From NCBI GenBank assembly GCA_031280825.1, contig JAITGE010000005.1, positions 48,792-112,791 on the forward strand: DNA of 64,000 bases. Direction: 5' to 3'. Below the pieces are notes generated by a model. It ran no database searches, had not been told where the DNA came from, and saw nothing but the letters and a program-made list of their open reading frames with translations. Numbering within the stretch: the first letter of the stretch is position 1; each line of letters begins with the position of its first letter. Made by a program: the position numbers and the translations under genes. Below, piece by piece: positions 26,197 to 33,860 of this stretch. The stretch comes from Oscillospiraceae bacterium (lineage in GTDB: Bacteria; Bacillota; Clostridia; Oscillospirales; Acutalibacteraceae).

Positions 26197-26997
26197 TTAG
26201 ATGTGCAGATCCTTCTTGCTAAATACCGTAACCGCCGCGATAAACAAAGCACATGCTCCGGCAAACAGTGCAATCATTCCGGCGATGGCGGAGGCTTTTC
26301 CGGCGATAATCCCATCCGGGTTAAACAGCGTGAAGAAGGTGAAATATTTCGCCTTCTTGGCGGCTTCCCCTGTATTGGACAGCATCTTTAAAATAAACAT
26401 CAGCGCCGGGACGCCCGCACCGACGGCAATGCTGTGCTTCGTTTCGTTAAACAGGCAGGAGGCGAAAAAGCATATTCCTCCGATGAACAGCTGCAAGCAC
26501 AGCAACCCAAGGTTCAAAACGAGTAGATCACCGACGACCAGCTCGCCGGGAAATTTTGAAGCGCATATTAGTTCGACCGTAGCCGCGTAGGCGACCAGCG
26601 CGATGATGCCTGTGACGAGGGCTTTCATCTGCGTGAAGGCAATTGCCCCGCGTTTCACCGGCGCGGCGGTCAGCGCCACCATTGCGCCCGAATCCACATA
26701 TTTGGCGACAAGGGCATTGGCGCGGAGAATGGTAAATACCATCGGAATAACGAGCAGGATAAAGCCGTAGAGATAACTGGACATAAACCCGATCAGTGTC
26801 GTCGCGCCCGCTGACATGCCAACCGCCGCCATCAGCTCCGGCATAATGTCCGCCCATTCGTCCAGCGAACCCATCAATGCCGGGTCAAACATGCCGATGA
26901 TGACCGACACGTACAGCGTCATCAGCGCCCCGAAAATTACCAGCGTAAGTATGCTCTTTTTCATTTCGCGCTTGTATAGTGTGAAGCTGAACATCAT
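26197..26997 (-). CDS. ABC-2 type transporter permease
   Basis: 266-residue polytopic membrane protein with about six hydrophobic segments: residues 14-35, 60-90, 120-145, 155-185 and 235-262 are clear. It resembles ABC-2 permeases of bacitracin or other drug exporters. Its ATG overlaps the stop of the ATPase gene by ATGA, so the two are translationally coupled and encode one exporter. Substrate cannot be read from the sequence; a TetR-regulated operon of this form usually exports a toxic or signalling compound. Confidence 0.85.
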   Translation of the reverse strand: MMFSFTLYKREMKKSILTLVIFGALMTLYVSVIIGMFDPALMGSLDEWADIMPELMAAVGMSAGATTLIGFMSSYLYGFILLVIPMVFTILRANALVAKYVDSGAMVALTAAPVKRGAIAFTQMKALVTGIIALVAYAATVELICASKFPGELVVGDLLVLNLGLLCLQLFIGGICFFASCLFNETKHSIAVGAGVPALMFILKMLSNTGEAAKKAKYFTFFTLFNPDGIIAGKASAIAGMIALFAGACALFIAAVTVFSKKDLHI

Positions 26998-27806
26998 TGG
27001 TCACCCCCATAGTAGTTCAGGAAAATTTCCTCCAGCGTCTGTTTGGCGCTGACCGTGACGCGAGTGCCCTCCGGCTTGCCGGCAAAATCCCCGGCAAAGG
27101 CGGCGGCGGTTTTTTCATCCGCCAGTGTTACGGTATAACTGCGCAAATGCTTTTCGCGCAGGGCTTCGGTGCTGTCCAGCGCCGCAAGCTTGCCCGCGCG
27201 GATGATGCCGATGCGGTCGCAGGTGCGTTCCACCTCTTCAAACATATGGCTGGACATCAAAATGGTTTTGCCTGCCTTTTTTTCCTCCTGCACCAATTCG
27301 ATGAAGCGGTTTTGCATCAGAGGATCTAACCCGCTGGTCGGCTCATCCAGCAGTAAGATTTCGGGGTTATGCATAAAGGCGGTCACGATGCCGATCTTTT
27401 GCTTCATGCCCTTGCTCATTTTTTTGATTTTACCCTTGGGGCGAAGCTCAAAACGGTCGAGCATCTCTTTCGTGCGCCCTTCGCCGCGCAGCCCGCAGTA
27501 TTTGGCGCAGAATCTTATGAATTCCGTGCCGGTCATATCCTCAAAAAAACTGATTTCACCGGGGATATAGCCAAGAATTTTTTGGATCGATGCGCTGTCG
27601 CGCCAGCAATCCTTGCCGCTGATCATGACCGAACCCTGTTGCGACCGAATGAATCCCATCAGGTGGCGGATGGTCGTGGTCTTGCCTGCGCCGTTGGGTC
27701 CTAAAAAGCCAAAGGCTTCCCCCTGCTCAACCTTGAATGAAAGAGCAAAGACGCCGCGCTCGCCGCCGTAATCCCGGGTCAGGTTGTTGATTTCGATTAC
27801 ACTCAC
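26994..27806 (-). CDS. ABC transporter ATP-binding protein
   Basis: 270-residue ATPase of the BcrA/CcmA-like drug-export group. Walker A GPNGAGKTTT (about 38), Q-loop region ILGYIPGEISFFEDM, signature MSKGMKQK (about 138, the S of the canonical LSGGQ kept), Walker B ILLLDEPTSGLD (about 156), H-loop MSSHMFEE. The start is taken as the GTG at 27806, whose GTGA overlaps the tetR stop and lies 7 bases after AAGGAGG; an ATG two codons upstream would be only one base from that site. Confidence 0.92.
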   Translation of the reverse strand: MSVIEINNLTRDYGGERGVFALSFKVEQGEAFGFLGPNGAGKTTTIRHLMGFIRSQQGSVMISGKDCWRDSASIQKILGYIPGEISFFEDMTGTEFIRFCAKYCGLRGEGRTKEMLDRFELRPKGKIKKMSKGMKQKIGIVTAFMHNPEILLLDEPTSGLDPLMQNRFIELVQEEKKAGKTILMSSHMFEEVERTCDRIGIIRAGKLAALDSTEALREKHLRSYTVTLADEKTAAAFAGDFAGKPEGTRVTVSAKQTLEEIFLNYYGGDQ

Positions 27807-28405
27807 TGCCATTCCTCCTTGTATATTGCGGTTTTTAGCAGGTCTAGGTATCGCCGGATACCCGCGACAATCTCTTCGCGTGTGCGCCACGCGTTTTCGC
27901 GCAAATAGCCGTCGCTGATCCAGCGCACCATGGCAAGCGCTTCTTCCGGCGTAACGCTTGCCTTCAGCTTTGCCCAATGTACGTTGGCAAAGAGCGTCTG
28001 CGCTCTTGCCGTGATGAAGTGCGCGTTGGCTTCGCGCAGGATTTCGGCACTGATCTCACCGCTTTCGCGCGTGGCCGAAAGCAGGAATTCATACATGCCC
28101 GGATACTCCGCAATCGTTCGCGTCTTGATTTCAATGCCGTGCGCAATGCATTCAAAAAAATCCTCGCCGCCGGGCGTGACGTTCGAGCCGATCGCACGGC
28201 AGGAAAAGTGAAATAAATGCTGATAAAGCGCGTGCTTGCTGCCAAAATAGTGGAACAATGCCGCCTTGCTCACGCCTGCCGTTTTGGCGATTTCACTCAT
28301 GGCGGTCTTTTTGTAGCCGTCGCGCGCGAAGCAGCTAAAGCCCGCGCCCAAGACCGCCCGCTGCTTTTCGGGCGGTGCGCGGTTAAAGTTTTCGTAAGCA
28401 TCCAA
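27803..28405 (-). CDS. TetR-family repressor of the ABC exporter operon
   Basis: 200-residue regulator with an N-terminal TetR helix-turn-helix (about 12-58): GFSCFARDGYKKTAMSEIAK, then AGVSKAALFHYFGSKHALY, the recognition helix block. The C-terminal ligand domain is not assignable to a known inducer. Start chosen as TTG at 28405, which has a GAGGGAGG site; the ATG at 28447 would lie inside operator 1 and upstream of the expected transcript start. It heads a coupled operon (tetR, ATPase, permease) and almost certainly binds the two palindromes upstream. Confidence 0.9.
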   Translation of the reverse strand: MDAYENFNRAPPEKQRAVLGAGFSCFARDGYKKTAMSEIAKTAGVSKAALFHYFGSKHALYQHLFHFSCRAIGSNVTPGGEDFFECIAHGIEIKTRTIAEYPGMYEFLLSATRESGEISAEILREANAHFITARAQTLFANVHWAKLKASVTPEEALAMVRWISDGYLRENAWRTREEIVAGIRRYLDLLKTAIYKEEWQ

Positions 28406-28426
28406 AACAGAACCTCCCTCTGCGTA

Positions 28427-28443
28427 TTGACCGATCCGGTCAA
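28427..28443. promoter_or_regulatory. TetR operator 1
   Basis: Perfect palindrome TTGACC-N5-GGTCAA, positioned over the predicted transcription start of the tetR operon. An identical-arm palindrome lies 33 bases away centre to centre, about three helical turns. Confidence 0.8.
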
Positions 28444-28447
28444 CCAC

Positions 28448-28476
28448 AGTATAGCATCATTGACCGCAAAGGTCAA
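28448..28476 (-). promoter_or_regulatory. Promoter of the tetR-ABC operon
   Basis: Minus strand: -35 TTGACC (28476-28471), 17-base spacer, -10 TATACT (28453-28448). The -35 hexamer is itself half of operator 2, so repressor binding would block RNA polymerase directly. Confidence 0.85.
28460..28476. promoter_or_regulatory. TetR operator 2
   Basis: Perfect palindrome TTGACC-N5-GGTCAA (extended by one A/T pair at each end), covering the -35 element of the tetR promoter. Confidence 0.8.
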
Positions 28477-28528
28477 TAGGATTGCAAAAAAATATTTTTC
28501 CTATTTTTTACGATTCATAAAAAAAGTG

Positions 28529-28557
28529 TTGACAAACAGATGGAAATCGGATATGAT
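28529..28557 (+). promoter_or_regulatory. SigA promoter of the SigH-like sigma gene
   Basis: TTGACA (28529-28534), 17-base spacer, TATGAT (28552-28557). Transcription would start near 28564, divergent from the tetR operon and about 50 bases from operator 2. Confidence 0.85.
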
Positions 28558-28597
28558 TAGATAGGCATATGGAGTGCGATGGGTTGCGGGAGTGATG

Positions 28598-29170
28598 ATG
28601 GGAGCAGAAGCGGCGAAGCTGTGCGACGAAGCGCTGGTGTTGTTGGTGCAGAGCGGCAGTGACCGAAGCGCGGAGGCTTATTCTGTTCTTTTAGAACGCC
28701 TGATGCCCGTGGTGCACGCAAGGATCACCCTGTTGGGCGGTCAGGCGGCGGATGCGTTCCGTGAGGATCTTGCGCAGGAAGGCGTTTTGGGCTTCCTCAG
28801 TGCGGTTGCGGCGTTTCGCCGGGATGGCGATGCGGCGTTCCGCACATTTGCGTCGGTCTGCATCAGCAACAGGATTGTTTCGGCGTTGCGCCGTATCGGG
28901 ACGGTGCAAACGTTGCCGTATGCGGAATCAGGTGCGGCGACAGGCGGCATGGGCGCCGACCCGCAGGAGATCTTTTTTGCTATGGAGGAAACCCGTGCGA
29001 TGGCGCAGGTCATCCGGAATCGCTTAACGAAGCTGGAGCGCGGGGTACTGCAAGCCTTCCTTCAGGGGGAACGTTACGGAACGATCGCGCGACGCATGGG
29101 CGTGAGCGGCAAGGCGGTGGATAACGCTATGCAGCGAGTGCGCAAAAAACTTCAGCAATTCCGGGATTAG
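28598..29170 (+). CDS. SigH (Spo0H)-like sigma-70 family factor
   Basis: 190-residue sigma factor with region 2 (EDLAQEGVLGFLSAVAAF about 55-72; RTFASVCISNRIVSAL about 81-96) and a region 4 helix-turn-helix (KLERGVLQAFLQGERYGTIARRMGVSGKAVDNAMQRVRKKL at the C-terminus, given here as two blocks: LERGVLQAFLQGERYGTIA and SGKAVDNAMQRVRKKL). The last block closely follows the SigH pattern of Bacillus (KSIDNALQRVKRKL). SigH drives early sporulation genes. Several in-frame starts exist; the ATG at 28598 has the best-spaced GGGAG. The factor is shorter than Bacillus SigH (218 residues). Confidence 0.75.
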   Translation: MGAEAAKLCDEALVLLVQSGSDRSAEAYSVLLERLMPVVHARITLLGGQAADAFREDLAQEGVLGFLSAVAAFRRDGDAAFRTFASVCISNRIVSALRRIGTVQTLPYAESGAATGGMGADPQEIFFAMEETRAMAQVIRNRLTKLERGVLQAFLQGERYGTIARRMGVSGKAVDNAMQRVRKKLQQFRD

Positions 29171-29293
29171 GTGTCCCGTGCAAGTGTCCCTGTGGTTTAC
29201 AGAAGAGCGGCGGTCTTTCGAACGGATCGCAGGCGGCGGAGCAAAACCGCCCGGGGGCGTAAAAAATTTTTTTCAAGCGAGGTAGATCAGCAC

Positions 29294-29581
29294 ATGTTCG
29301 AAGACAAGACTCTCATCTGCAAGGAATGCGGCAACGAATTCATCTTCACCGCCGGTGAACAGGAATTCTATGCGGAAAAAGGCTTTGAAAATGAGCCTGG
29401 GCGCTGCAAGGGTTGCCGCGACAACCGCAAGCATTCCGGTCGCAGCGGCGGCGAACGCGAAATGTTCGAAGCCACCTGTTCGGCATGCGGCGGCATTGCC
29501 CGTCTGCCCTTTAAGCCCCGCGACGAAGGTCGCCCGGTTTATTGCAGCGAGTGCTTTGCACGGATGAAGGAGAACGGATAA
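29294..29581 (+). CDS. Small double zinc-ribbon protein
   Basis: 95 residues with two treble-clef or ribbon-like modules. First: CKECG (about 9-13) and CKGC (about 38-41) around FIFTAGEQEFYAEKGF, which is the 'probable zinc-ribbon' (zf-trcl) signature. Second: CSACGG (about 62) and YCSECF (about 82-87) around LPFKPRDEGRPV. Such small proteins are common beside sigma factor or RNA-related genes in Clostridia, but their function is unknown. Start ATG at 29294; the site GAGGT is rather far upstream. Probably co-transcribed with the sigma factor; a terminator follows. Confidence 0.82.
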   Translation: MFEDKTLICKECGNEFIFTAGEQEFYAEKGFENEPGRCKGCRDNRKHSGRSGGEREMFEATCSACGGIARLPFKPRDEGRPVYCSECFARMKENG

Positions 29582-29653
29582 CGCTTTCGGCTTTTATCCG
29601 GCGAGGCGCACATGTGCTTTGTTAGGTTCGATCCGTTAAGTTAATCCAAAAAG

Positions 29654-29687
29654 AACCGTTTCGGCGTTGTCGGAGCGGTTTTTTTGT
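29654..29687 (+). terminator. Intrinsic terminator after the zinc-ribbon gene
   Basis: AACCG (29654-29658) pairs with CGGTT (29676-29680), extended inward with wobbles to about 10 bp, followed by seven T residues. It ends the sigma factor/zinc-ribbon transcript. Confidence 0.85.
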
Positions 29688-29715
29688 TGCATTTTTGCGC
29701 GTGTTGTGCTATACT
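29687..29715 (+). promoter_or_regulatory. Promoter of the SPFH gene
   Basis: TTGCAT (29687-29692), 17-base spacer, TATACT (29710-29715), directly after the preceding terminator. The gene starts 45 bases downstream. Confidence 0.7.
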
Positions 29716-29760
29716 GTAGCCGGATCAGTTTCTAGAATATCAGTAAAGGGAGCGTGTGAC

Positions 29761-31059
29761 ATGGGGCTTATGAAAGCGGCGGTGGGCGCGGGCGGCGGTT
29801 TGCTGGCAGATCAATGGCGCGAATTTTTCTATTGCGACGCCTTAGCGGTGGATGTGCTTGCTGTTAAGGGACAGAAACGGGTGACGAACCGTTCGAGCAA
29901 CACCCATGGCAACGAAAACGTGATTTCCAACGGGTCGATTATCGCCATCGCGCCGGGGCAATGTATGATCATTGCCGACCAGGGGCGCGTGGTTGACCTG
30001 AGCGCGGAGCCGGGTGAATATGTGTATGACAGCTCTACCGAGCCATCGCTTTTTTATGGACCACTGGGCAAAAATATCCTGGAAACCTTTCGCCAGTTTG
30101 GGCGGCGCTTTACCTTCGGCGGTGAAACACCGAAGGATCAGCGGGTATATTACATCAACACCAAGGAATTGATCGGCAATAAATACGGCACGCCTTCGCC
30201 TGTGCCGTTTCGCGTGGTGGATCAAAATATCGGGCTGGATCTGGATATTGCCATCCGCTGCTTTGGCGAATATAGCTACAAGGTCAGTGATCCGATCTTG
30301 TTTTATACCAATATTATGGGCAACGCGGCGCAGGAGTATCGCCGCGACCAATTGGACGGGCAGCTTAAAACCGAGCTGATGACCGCTTTGCAGCCGGCTT
30401 TTGCGCGGATTTCCGCCATGGGTATCCGTTATTCCGCCCTGCCGGGGCACACCATGGAAATGGCAGACGCGCTCAATGAGGTGCTTTCGGCAAAGTGGCG
30501 TGGTCTGCGTGGCATTGAGGTGGTATCCTTCGGCGTTTCGAGCGTCAAGGCCAGCGAAGAAGATGAAGCGATGATCAAGGAGCTGCAGCGCAATGCGGCT
30601 TTTCGCAACCCGAACATGGCGGCAGCGCATCTGGTGGGCGCGCAGGCGGACGCCATGCGCAGCGCGGCGTCAAACGAGGGCGCAGGTCCGGCGATGGCGT
30701 TTTGGGGTATGAATATGGCGGCGGGTGCGGGCGGCGCGAACGCAAACAGCCTCTTCCAGATGGGGCAGCCCTCGCAGCCGGGTGCGCCGGGCGGATACCC
30801 TGTGCCGCCACAAGCGCCTGTGCCTGCTGCGGAAGCTGCGGGTGCCGTGAGCGCGGCTACGGCGGTGAATTTCTGGGCTTGCCCGGGCTGCGGAGCGCAG
30901 AACAAGGGCAAATTTTGCGCCGAATGCGGCGCGAAAAAGCCTGCCGCCGCCCCTCTGTACCGCTGCGATAAATGTGGCTGGGAGCCTGCGGATCCGGCAA
31001 AACCGCCGCGCTTCTGCCCGGAATGCGGCGACGCCTTCAGTGAGGCGGATCAGGTGTAA
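29761..31059 (+). CDS. SPFH-domain protein with C-terminal zinc ribbons
   Basis: 432 residues. The N-terminal 300 residues match the SPFH/YdjI-like ('virion core protein'-like) family: GGLLADQWREFFYCDAL, NGSIIAIAPGQCMIIADQG, a band-7-type core and a helical region to about 310. A Gly/Pro/Ala-rich linker follows (about 320-378), then two zinc ribbons: CPGCGAQNKGKFCAECG (about 381-397) and CDKCG...CPECG (about 405-425). Soluble SPFH proteins of this kind are linked to membrane-stress scaffolding, and the Bacillus YdjI relative sits with PspA-like YdjF; no pspA is visible here. ATG at 29761 with AAAGGGAGC. Confidence 0.8.
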   Translation: MGLMKAAVGAGGGLLADQWREFFYCDALAVDVLAVKGQKRVTNRSSNTHGNENVISNGSIIAIAPGQCMIIADQGRVVDLSAEPGEYVYDSSTEPSLFYGPLGKNILETFRQFGRRFTFGGETPKDQRVYYINTKELIGNKYGTPSPVPFRVVDQNIGLDLDIAIRCFGEYSYKVSDPILFYTNIMGNAAQEYRRDQLDGQLKTELMTALQPAFARISAMGIRYSALPGHTMEMADALNEVLSAKWRGLRGIEVVSFGVSSVKASEEDEAMIKELQRNAAFRNPNMAAAHLVGAQADAMRSAASNEGAGPAMAFWGMNMAAGAGGANANSLFQMGQPSQPGAPGGYPVPPQAPVPAAEAAGAVSAATAVNFWACPGCGAQNKGKFCAECGAKKPAAAPLYRCDKCGWEPADPAKPPRFCPECGDAFSEADQV

Positions 31060-31091
31060 CCCGTATTGGATGCGTGAAAGGACGGGGCGTT

Positions 31092-32696
31092 ATGACAGTA
31101 CGACTGCAAAACCTCAAGATATATGACGGTACGGGTGCGGATGCCTTTTTGGGCGATATTCTGCTCGAGGGCGAAAGGATTGCCGCCGTTGCTCCGGCGG
31201 GGGAGACTGCTGCGCCGGCGGATAAAACGATGGATTTCACAGGGCTTTGCGCCGCGCCCGGCTTTATTGACGCGCACAGCCATAACGATTGGTTTGCTGT
31301 TAAGAAAGAGCCGATTCCTTACTTCGCGCCATTTGTGCGGCAGGGGATCACCGGTTTTGTGACGGGGAATTGCGGGCTTTCCATCACCGGTGCGGCGCAT
31401 GATTCGCCTTATCGGGATAAGGTTGGCGCAGGGCTGTTCCGCAATGACGCTGCGGTCGGTGAATTTTCGACCATCGGTGAGCTGTTTGATGCGGTGGATC
31501 GCAATTCTCCGATGAATATTGCCGCTTGCATCGGGCATTGCTCCGTGCGCGCGGGGCTTGCGGGCTACGAGAACCGTCCGCTGACGGCTGAAGAGCAGAG
31601 TAGGATGCTCAATACAATCGGCAGAGCCATGGAGGAGGGCGCGTGCGGGGCTTCGCTGGGGCTGATGTATGAGCCTGGCATTTATGCGCCGCAATCGGAG
31701 CTGCGTGCAATCGCCGCGCTTTGCGCCAAGCATGGTAAGCCGTTGACGGTGCATGCGCGCGCGTTATCCAAGGTGTCGCTGGCGTATTCTTCCCCGTTCG
31801 GGCGGGCGCACAACCTGCGCGCGTTGGATGAGCTGCGTGAAATGAGCCGCGGGCTGCCGCTGAAGCTGCACTACTCCCACGCGATTTTTGTGGGCAGCAA
31901 GAGCTTTGCGACTCACGAAGAAATGCTGCGAATTTTTGCTGACATGCGACGAGAGGGCGTAGATGTCCAGTTTGATCTTTATGCCGAAACAATGGGTGTT
32001 TCCGTCATCACCGTGATTGCGCCCGTTTGGTGGCTAACGATGACGGAGGCGGAGCGCGCGAAGCCTGTGAATAGGCTGAAATTCAAGGCGATGGCAAAGC
32101 TCTCGATGGCGCTGCTGGGGTTCGATTATGGTGACATTGAGATTGCGGATCTGGGCGCGGCGGGCGCGCAATACGAGGGGAAGCGCGTGACGCAAATCGC
32201 GCGGGAGATGGGCGTTTCGCCCGTGGACGCCTATATCCGCCTTTGCGAGCTTTCCAACAACCAAGGGCGCGTGAATCAGTATAAATACTCCACGGATGCC
32301 ATTGTCAATAAGCTTGCGAAGGATTCTTATGTTTTATATATGACAGATGCGTGGATCGAAAACAGCGGCGTGCAAAATCCCGCCGCCTTTGATTGCTTCC
32401 CGAAGTTTTTGCGGAACGCACTGAACGGGTGCGGCGACACGATGCCGCAAACCGTGCGCAAAATGAGCGGCGCGGTTGCCGACCGTTTTATGTTGCCTCA
32501 GCGCGGCTACCTAAAGACCGGAAACTTTGCGGATGTGACAATTTTCAGCGAGCCTGAGCTACAAAAAGGAAAGCCCGACCAATTTGAGGCGTTCGGTATC
32601 CGCGAGGTGTTTATCAATGGCAACCATGTGCTTGCCGCCGGGGAATTGCAGGAAGCGCCTCTGCGTTACGCCGGGCGGGCGATGCGGGTGCAATAG
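31092..32696 (+). CDS. D-aminoacylase / N-acyl-D-amino-acid deacylase family amidohydrolase
   Basis: 534-residue metal-dependent amidohydrolase of the dihydroorotase/D-aminoacylase group. After a short beta N-terminal part, APGFIDAHSHNDW (about 56-68) supplies the HxH-type metal ligands; GNCGLSIT, GHCSVR, EGACGASLGLMYEPG, TVHAR and LHYSHAIFVG follow the family order, and a C-terminal DVTIFSEPELQKGKPDQ block matches these deacylases. Known members free D-amino acids from N-acyl-D derivatives, sometimes in peptidoglycan recycling; the exact substrate is unknown. ATG at 31092 is preferred (AAAGGA 9 bases upstream) over the GTG at 31074. It begins 32 bases after the SPFH gene and is probably co-transcribed. 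Confidence 0.82.
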   Translation: MTVRLQNLKIYDGTGADAFLGDILLEGERIAAVAPAGETAAPADKTMDFTGLCAAPGFIDAHSHNDWFAVKKEPIPYFAPFVRQGITGFVTGNCGLSITGAAHDSPYRDKVGAGLFRNDAAVGEFSTIGELFDAVDRNSPMNIAACIGHCSVRAGLAGYENRPLTAEEQSRMLNTIGRAMEEGACGASLGLMYEPGIYAPQSELRAIAALCAKHGKPLTVHARALSKVSLAYSSPFGRAHNLRALDELREMSRGLPLKLHYSHAIFVGSKSFATHEEMLRIFADMRREGVDVQFDLYAETMGVSVITVIAPVWWLTMTEAERAKPVNRLKFKAMAKLSMALLGFDYGDIEIADLGAAGAQYEGKRVTQIAREMGVSPVDAYIRLCELSNNQGRVNQYKYSTDAIVNKLAKDSYVLYMTDAWIENSGVQNPAAFDCFPKFLRNALNGCGDTMPQTVRKMSGAVADRFMLPQRGYLKTGNFADVTIFSEPELQKGKPDQFEAFGIREVFINGNHVLAAGELQEAPLRYAGRAMRVQ

Positions 32697-32711
32697 AACT
32701 GAAGAGCGGCG

Positions 32712-32746
32712 GGGGAGCCTCCCGGCTTGGAGGCTCCCCGTTTTTT
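32712..32746 (+). terminator. Intrinsic terminator after the deacylase gene
   Basis: Perfect 11-bp stem GGGGAGCCTCC (32712-32722) with GGAGGCTCCCC (32729-32739), then GTTTTTT. It separates two convergent genes. Confidence 0.92.
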
Positions 32747-33833
32747 ATGTGTTTGTTCCTAGAAGGTGTTCCTCGATTTTTTCCACCAGCTTAAATTGTG
32801 TGCGGCAGCGGGCAAGGTTGTCGTCGGGCTTGTGGATGCGGAAATACGCGTCGCCATTGAGGTAATCAGTGAGGAAGCGCATCCCGCATTCGTAGGTCAT
32901 CAGCTTGATGGAGAAGGGCAGCCAGCGAATTTCTTCTTCTGTGAGTGCCGCGCCGGCTTCTTCCAGGTATCCTTTTTTGTAGGCTTCATAGAGCGGCAGA
33001 TCGAATTGCACCTTCGTTAGATCACGCTCGTCCTCGGCGGCGGTGTTACCCAAAAAGCGTAGGCTGTCGCCAAAATCATACAGCGAAAGTCCGGGCATAA
33101 TTGTGTCCAAATCCACCACACAGACGGGTTCGTTGGTGGCTCTGTCAAACAAAACATTGTTGAGCTTGGTGTCGTTGTGCGTTACGCGCAGGGGCAGCTT
33201 GCCCGCCGCCGCCAAATCCACCAGGCAGGAGGTGTCAGCTTTGCGGGCGCGGGCAAAGGCGATTTCCGCTTCCACGGCATGGCGCCGACCGGCGGCATCG
33301 GCGGCAATGGCGGCTTCCAGCGCATGGTAGCGCTTTTGTGTGTTGTGGAAATCCGGAATGGTTTCATGCAGCTGATCAATCGGGAATCCGTCAATCAATC
33401 GTTGGAAGGCGCCAAAGGCTTTGGCCGCACGGTAGGCGTCTTCCGCTTTCCCTGCTGCTTGCAGCGAGTAGGTATTTTCCACAAAGTTATAGCAGCGCCA
33501 GCAACCGCCTTCGGCGTCCTCATGATACCATGCGCCGGTTTTTGCCGGATATACCGTCAGTGTTTGCTGCCCCTCCGGGAGCTTTTGGCGAATGAATTCT
33601 GTCACTCGCACGATGTTTTCCATCAGCTCCGCCGGTTTTTGAAACACAAAGGTGTTGATGCGCTGGAGCAAATAACGCTTTTCAAGACCAGATGACAATT
33701 TTGCCCCGACGACGTAGGTGTGGTTGATATGTCCGTCGAAAAGCTCGGCCGGTTCGGCGATTTCGGTGCACTCATCTTCCAGCGCAAACTGCCGCAGCAG
33801 CGCGCCGATGGCGGATGTACTGATGGCAAACAC
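32745..33833 (-). CDS. APH-fold sugar kinase, NahK (N-acetylhexosamine 1-kinase)-like
   Basis: 362-residue protein with an aminoglycoside/choline kinase fold. LLQRINTFVFQKPAELMENI (about 55-74), LRVTHNDTKLNNVLFD (about 212-227, the catalytic HxDxxxxN loop with Asp and Asn) and VVDLDTIMPG...YDFGDSLR (metal-binding Asp) match NahK-type anomeric kinases, which are about 359 residues in Bifidobacterium and phosphorylate GlcNAc/GalNAc at C1. A related sugar 1-kinase activity is likely; the substrate is inferred. The start is GTG at 33833, with GGGGAG unusually close. It is the last gene of the thiN operon. Confidence 0.7.
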   Translation of the reverse strand: MFAISTSAIGALLRQFALEDECTEIAEPAELFDGHINHTYVVGAKLSSGLEKRYLLQRINTFVFQKPAELMENIVRVTEFIRQKLPEGQQTLTVYPAKTGAWYHEDAEGGCWRCYNFVENTYSLQAAGKAEDAYRAAKAFGAFQRLIDGFPIDQLHETIPDFHNTQKRYHALEAAIAADAAGRRHAVEAEIAFARARKADTSCLVDLAAAGKLPLRVTHNDTKLNNVLFDRATNEPVCVVDLDTIMPGLSLYDFGDSLRFLGNTAAEDERDLTKVQFDLPLYEAYKKGYLEEAGAALTEEEIRWLPFSIKLMTYECGMRFLTDYLNGDAYFRIHKPDDNLARCRTQFKLVEKIEEHLLGTNT

Positions 33834-33860
33834 TCTCCCCGTTGTTTTTGTATTATTAGC

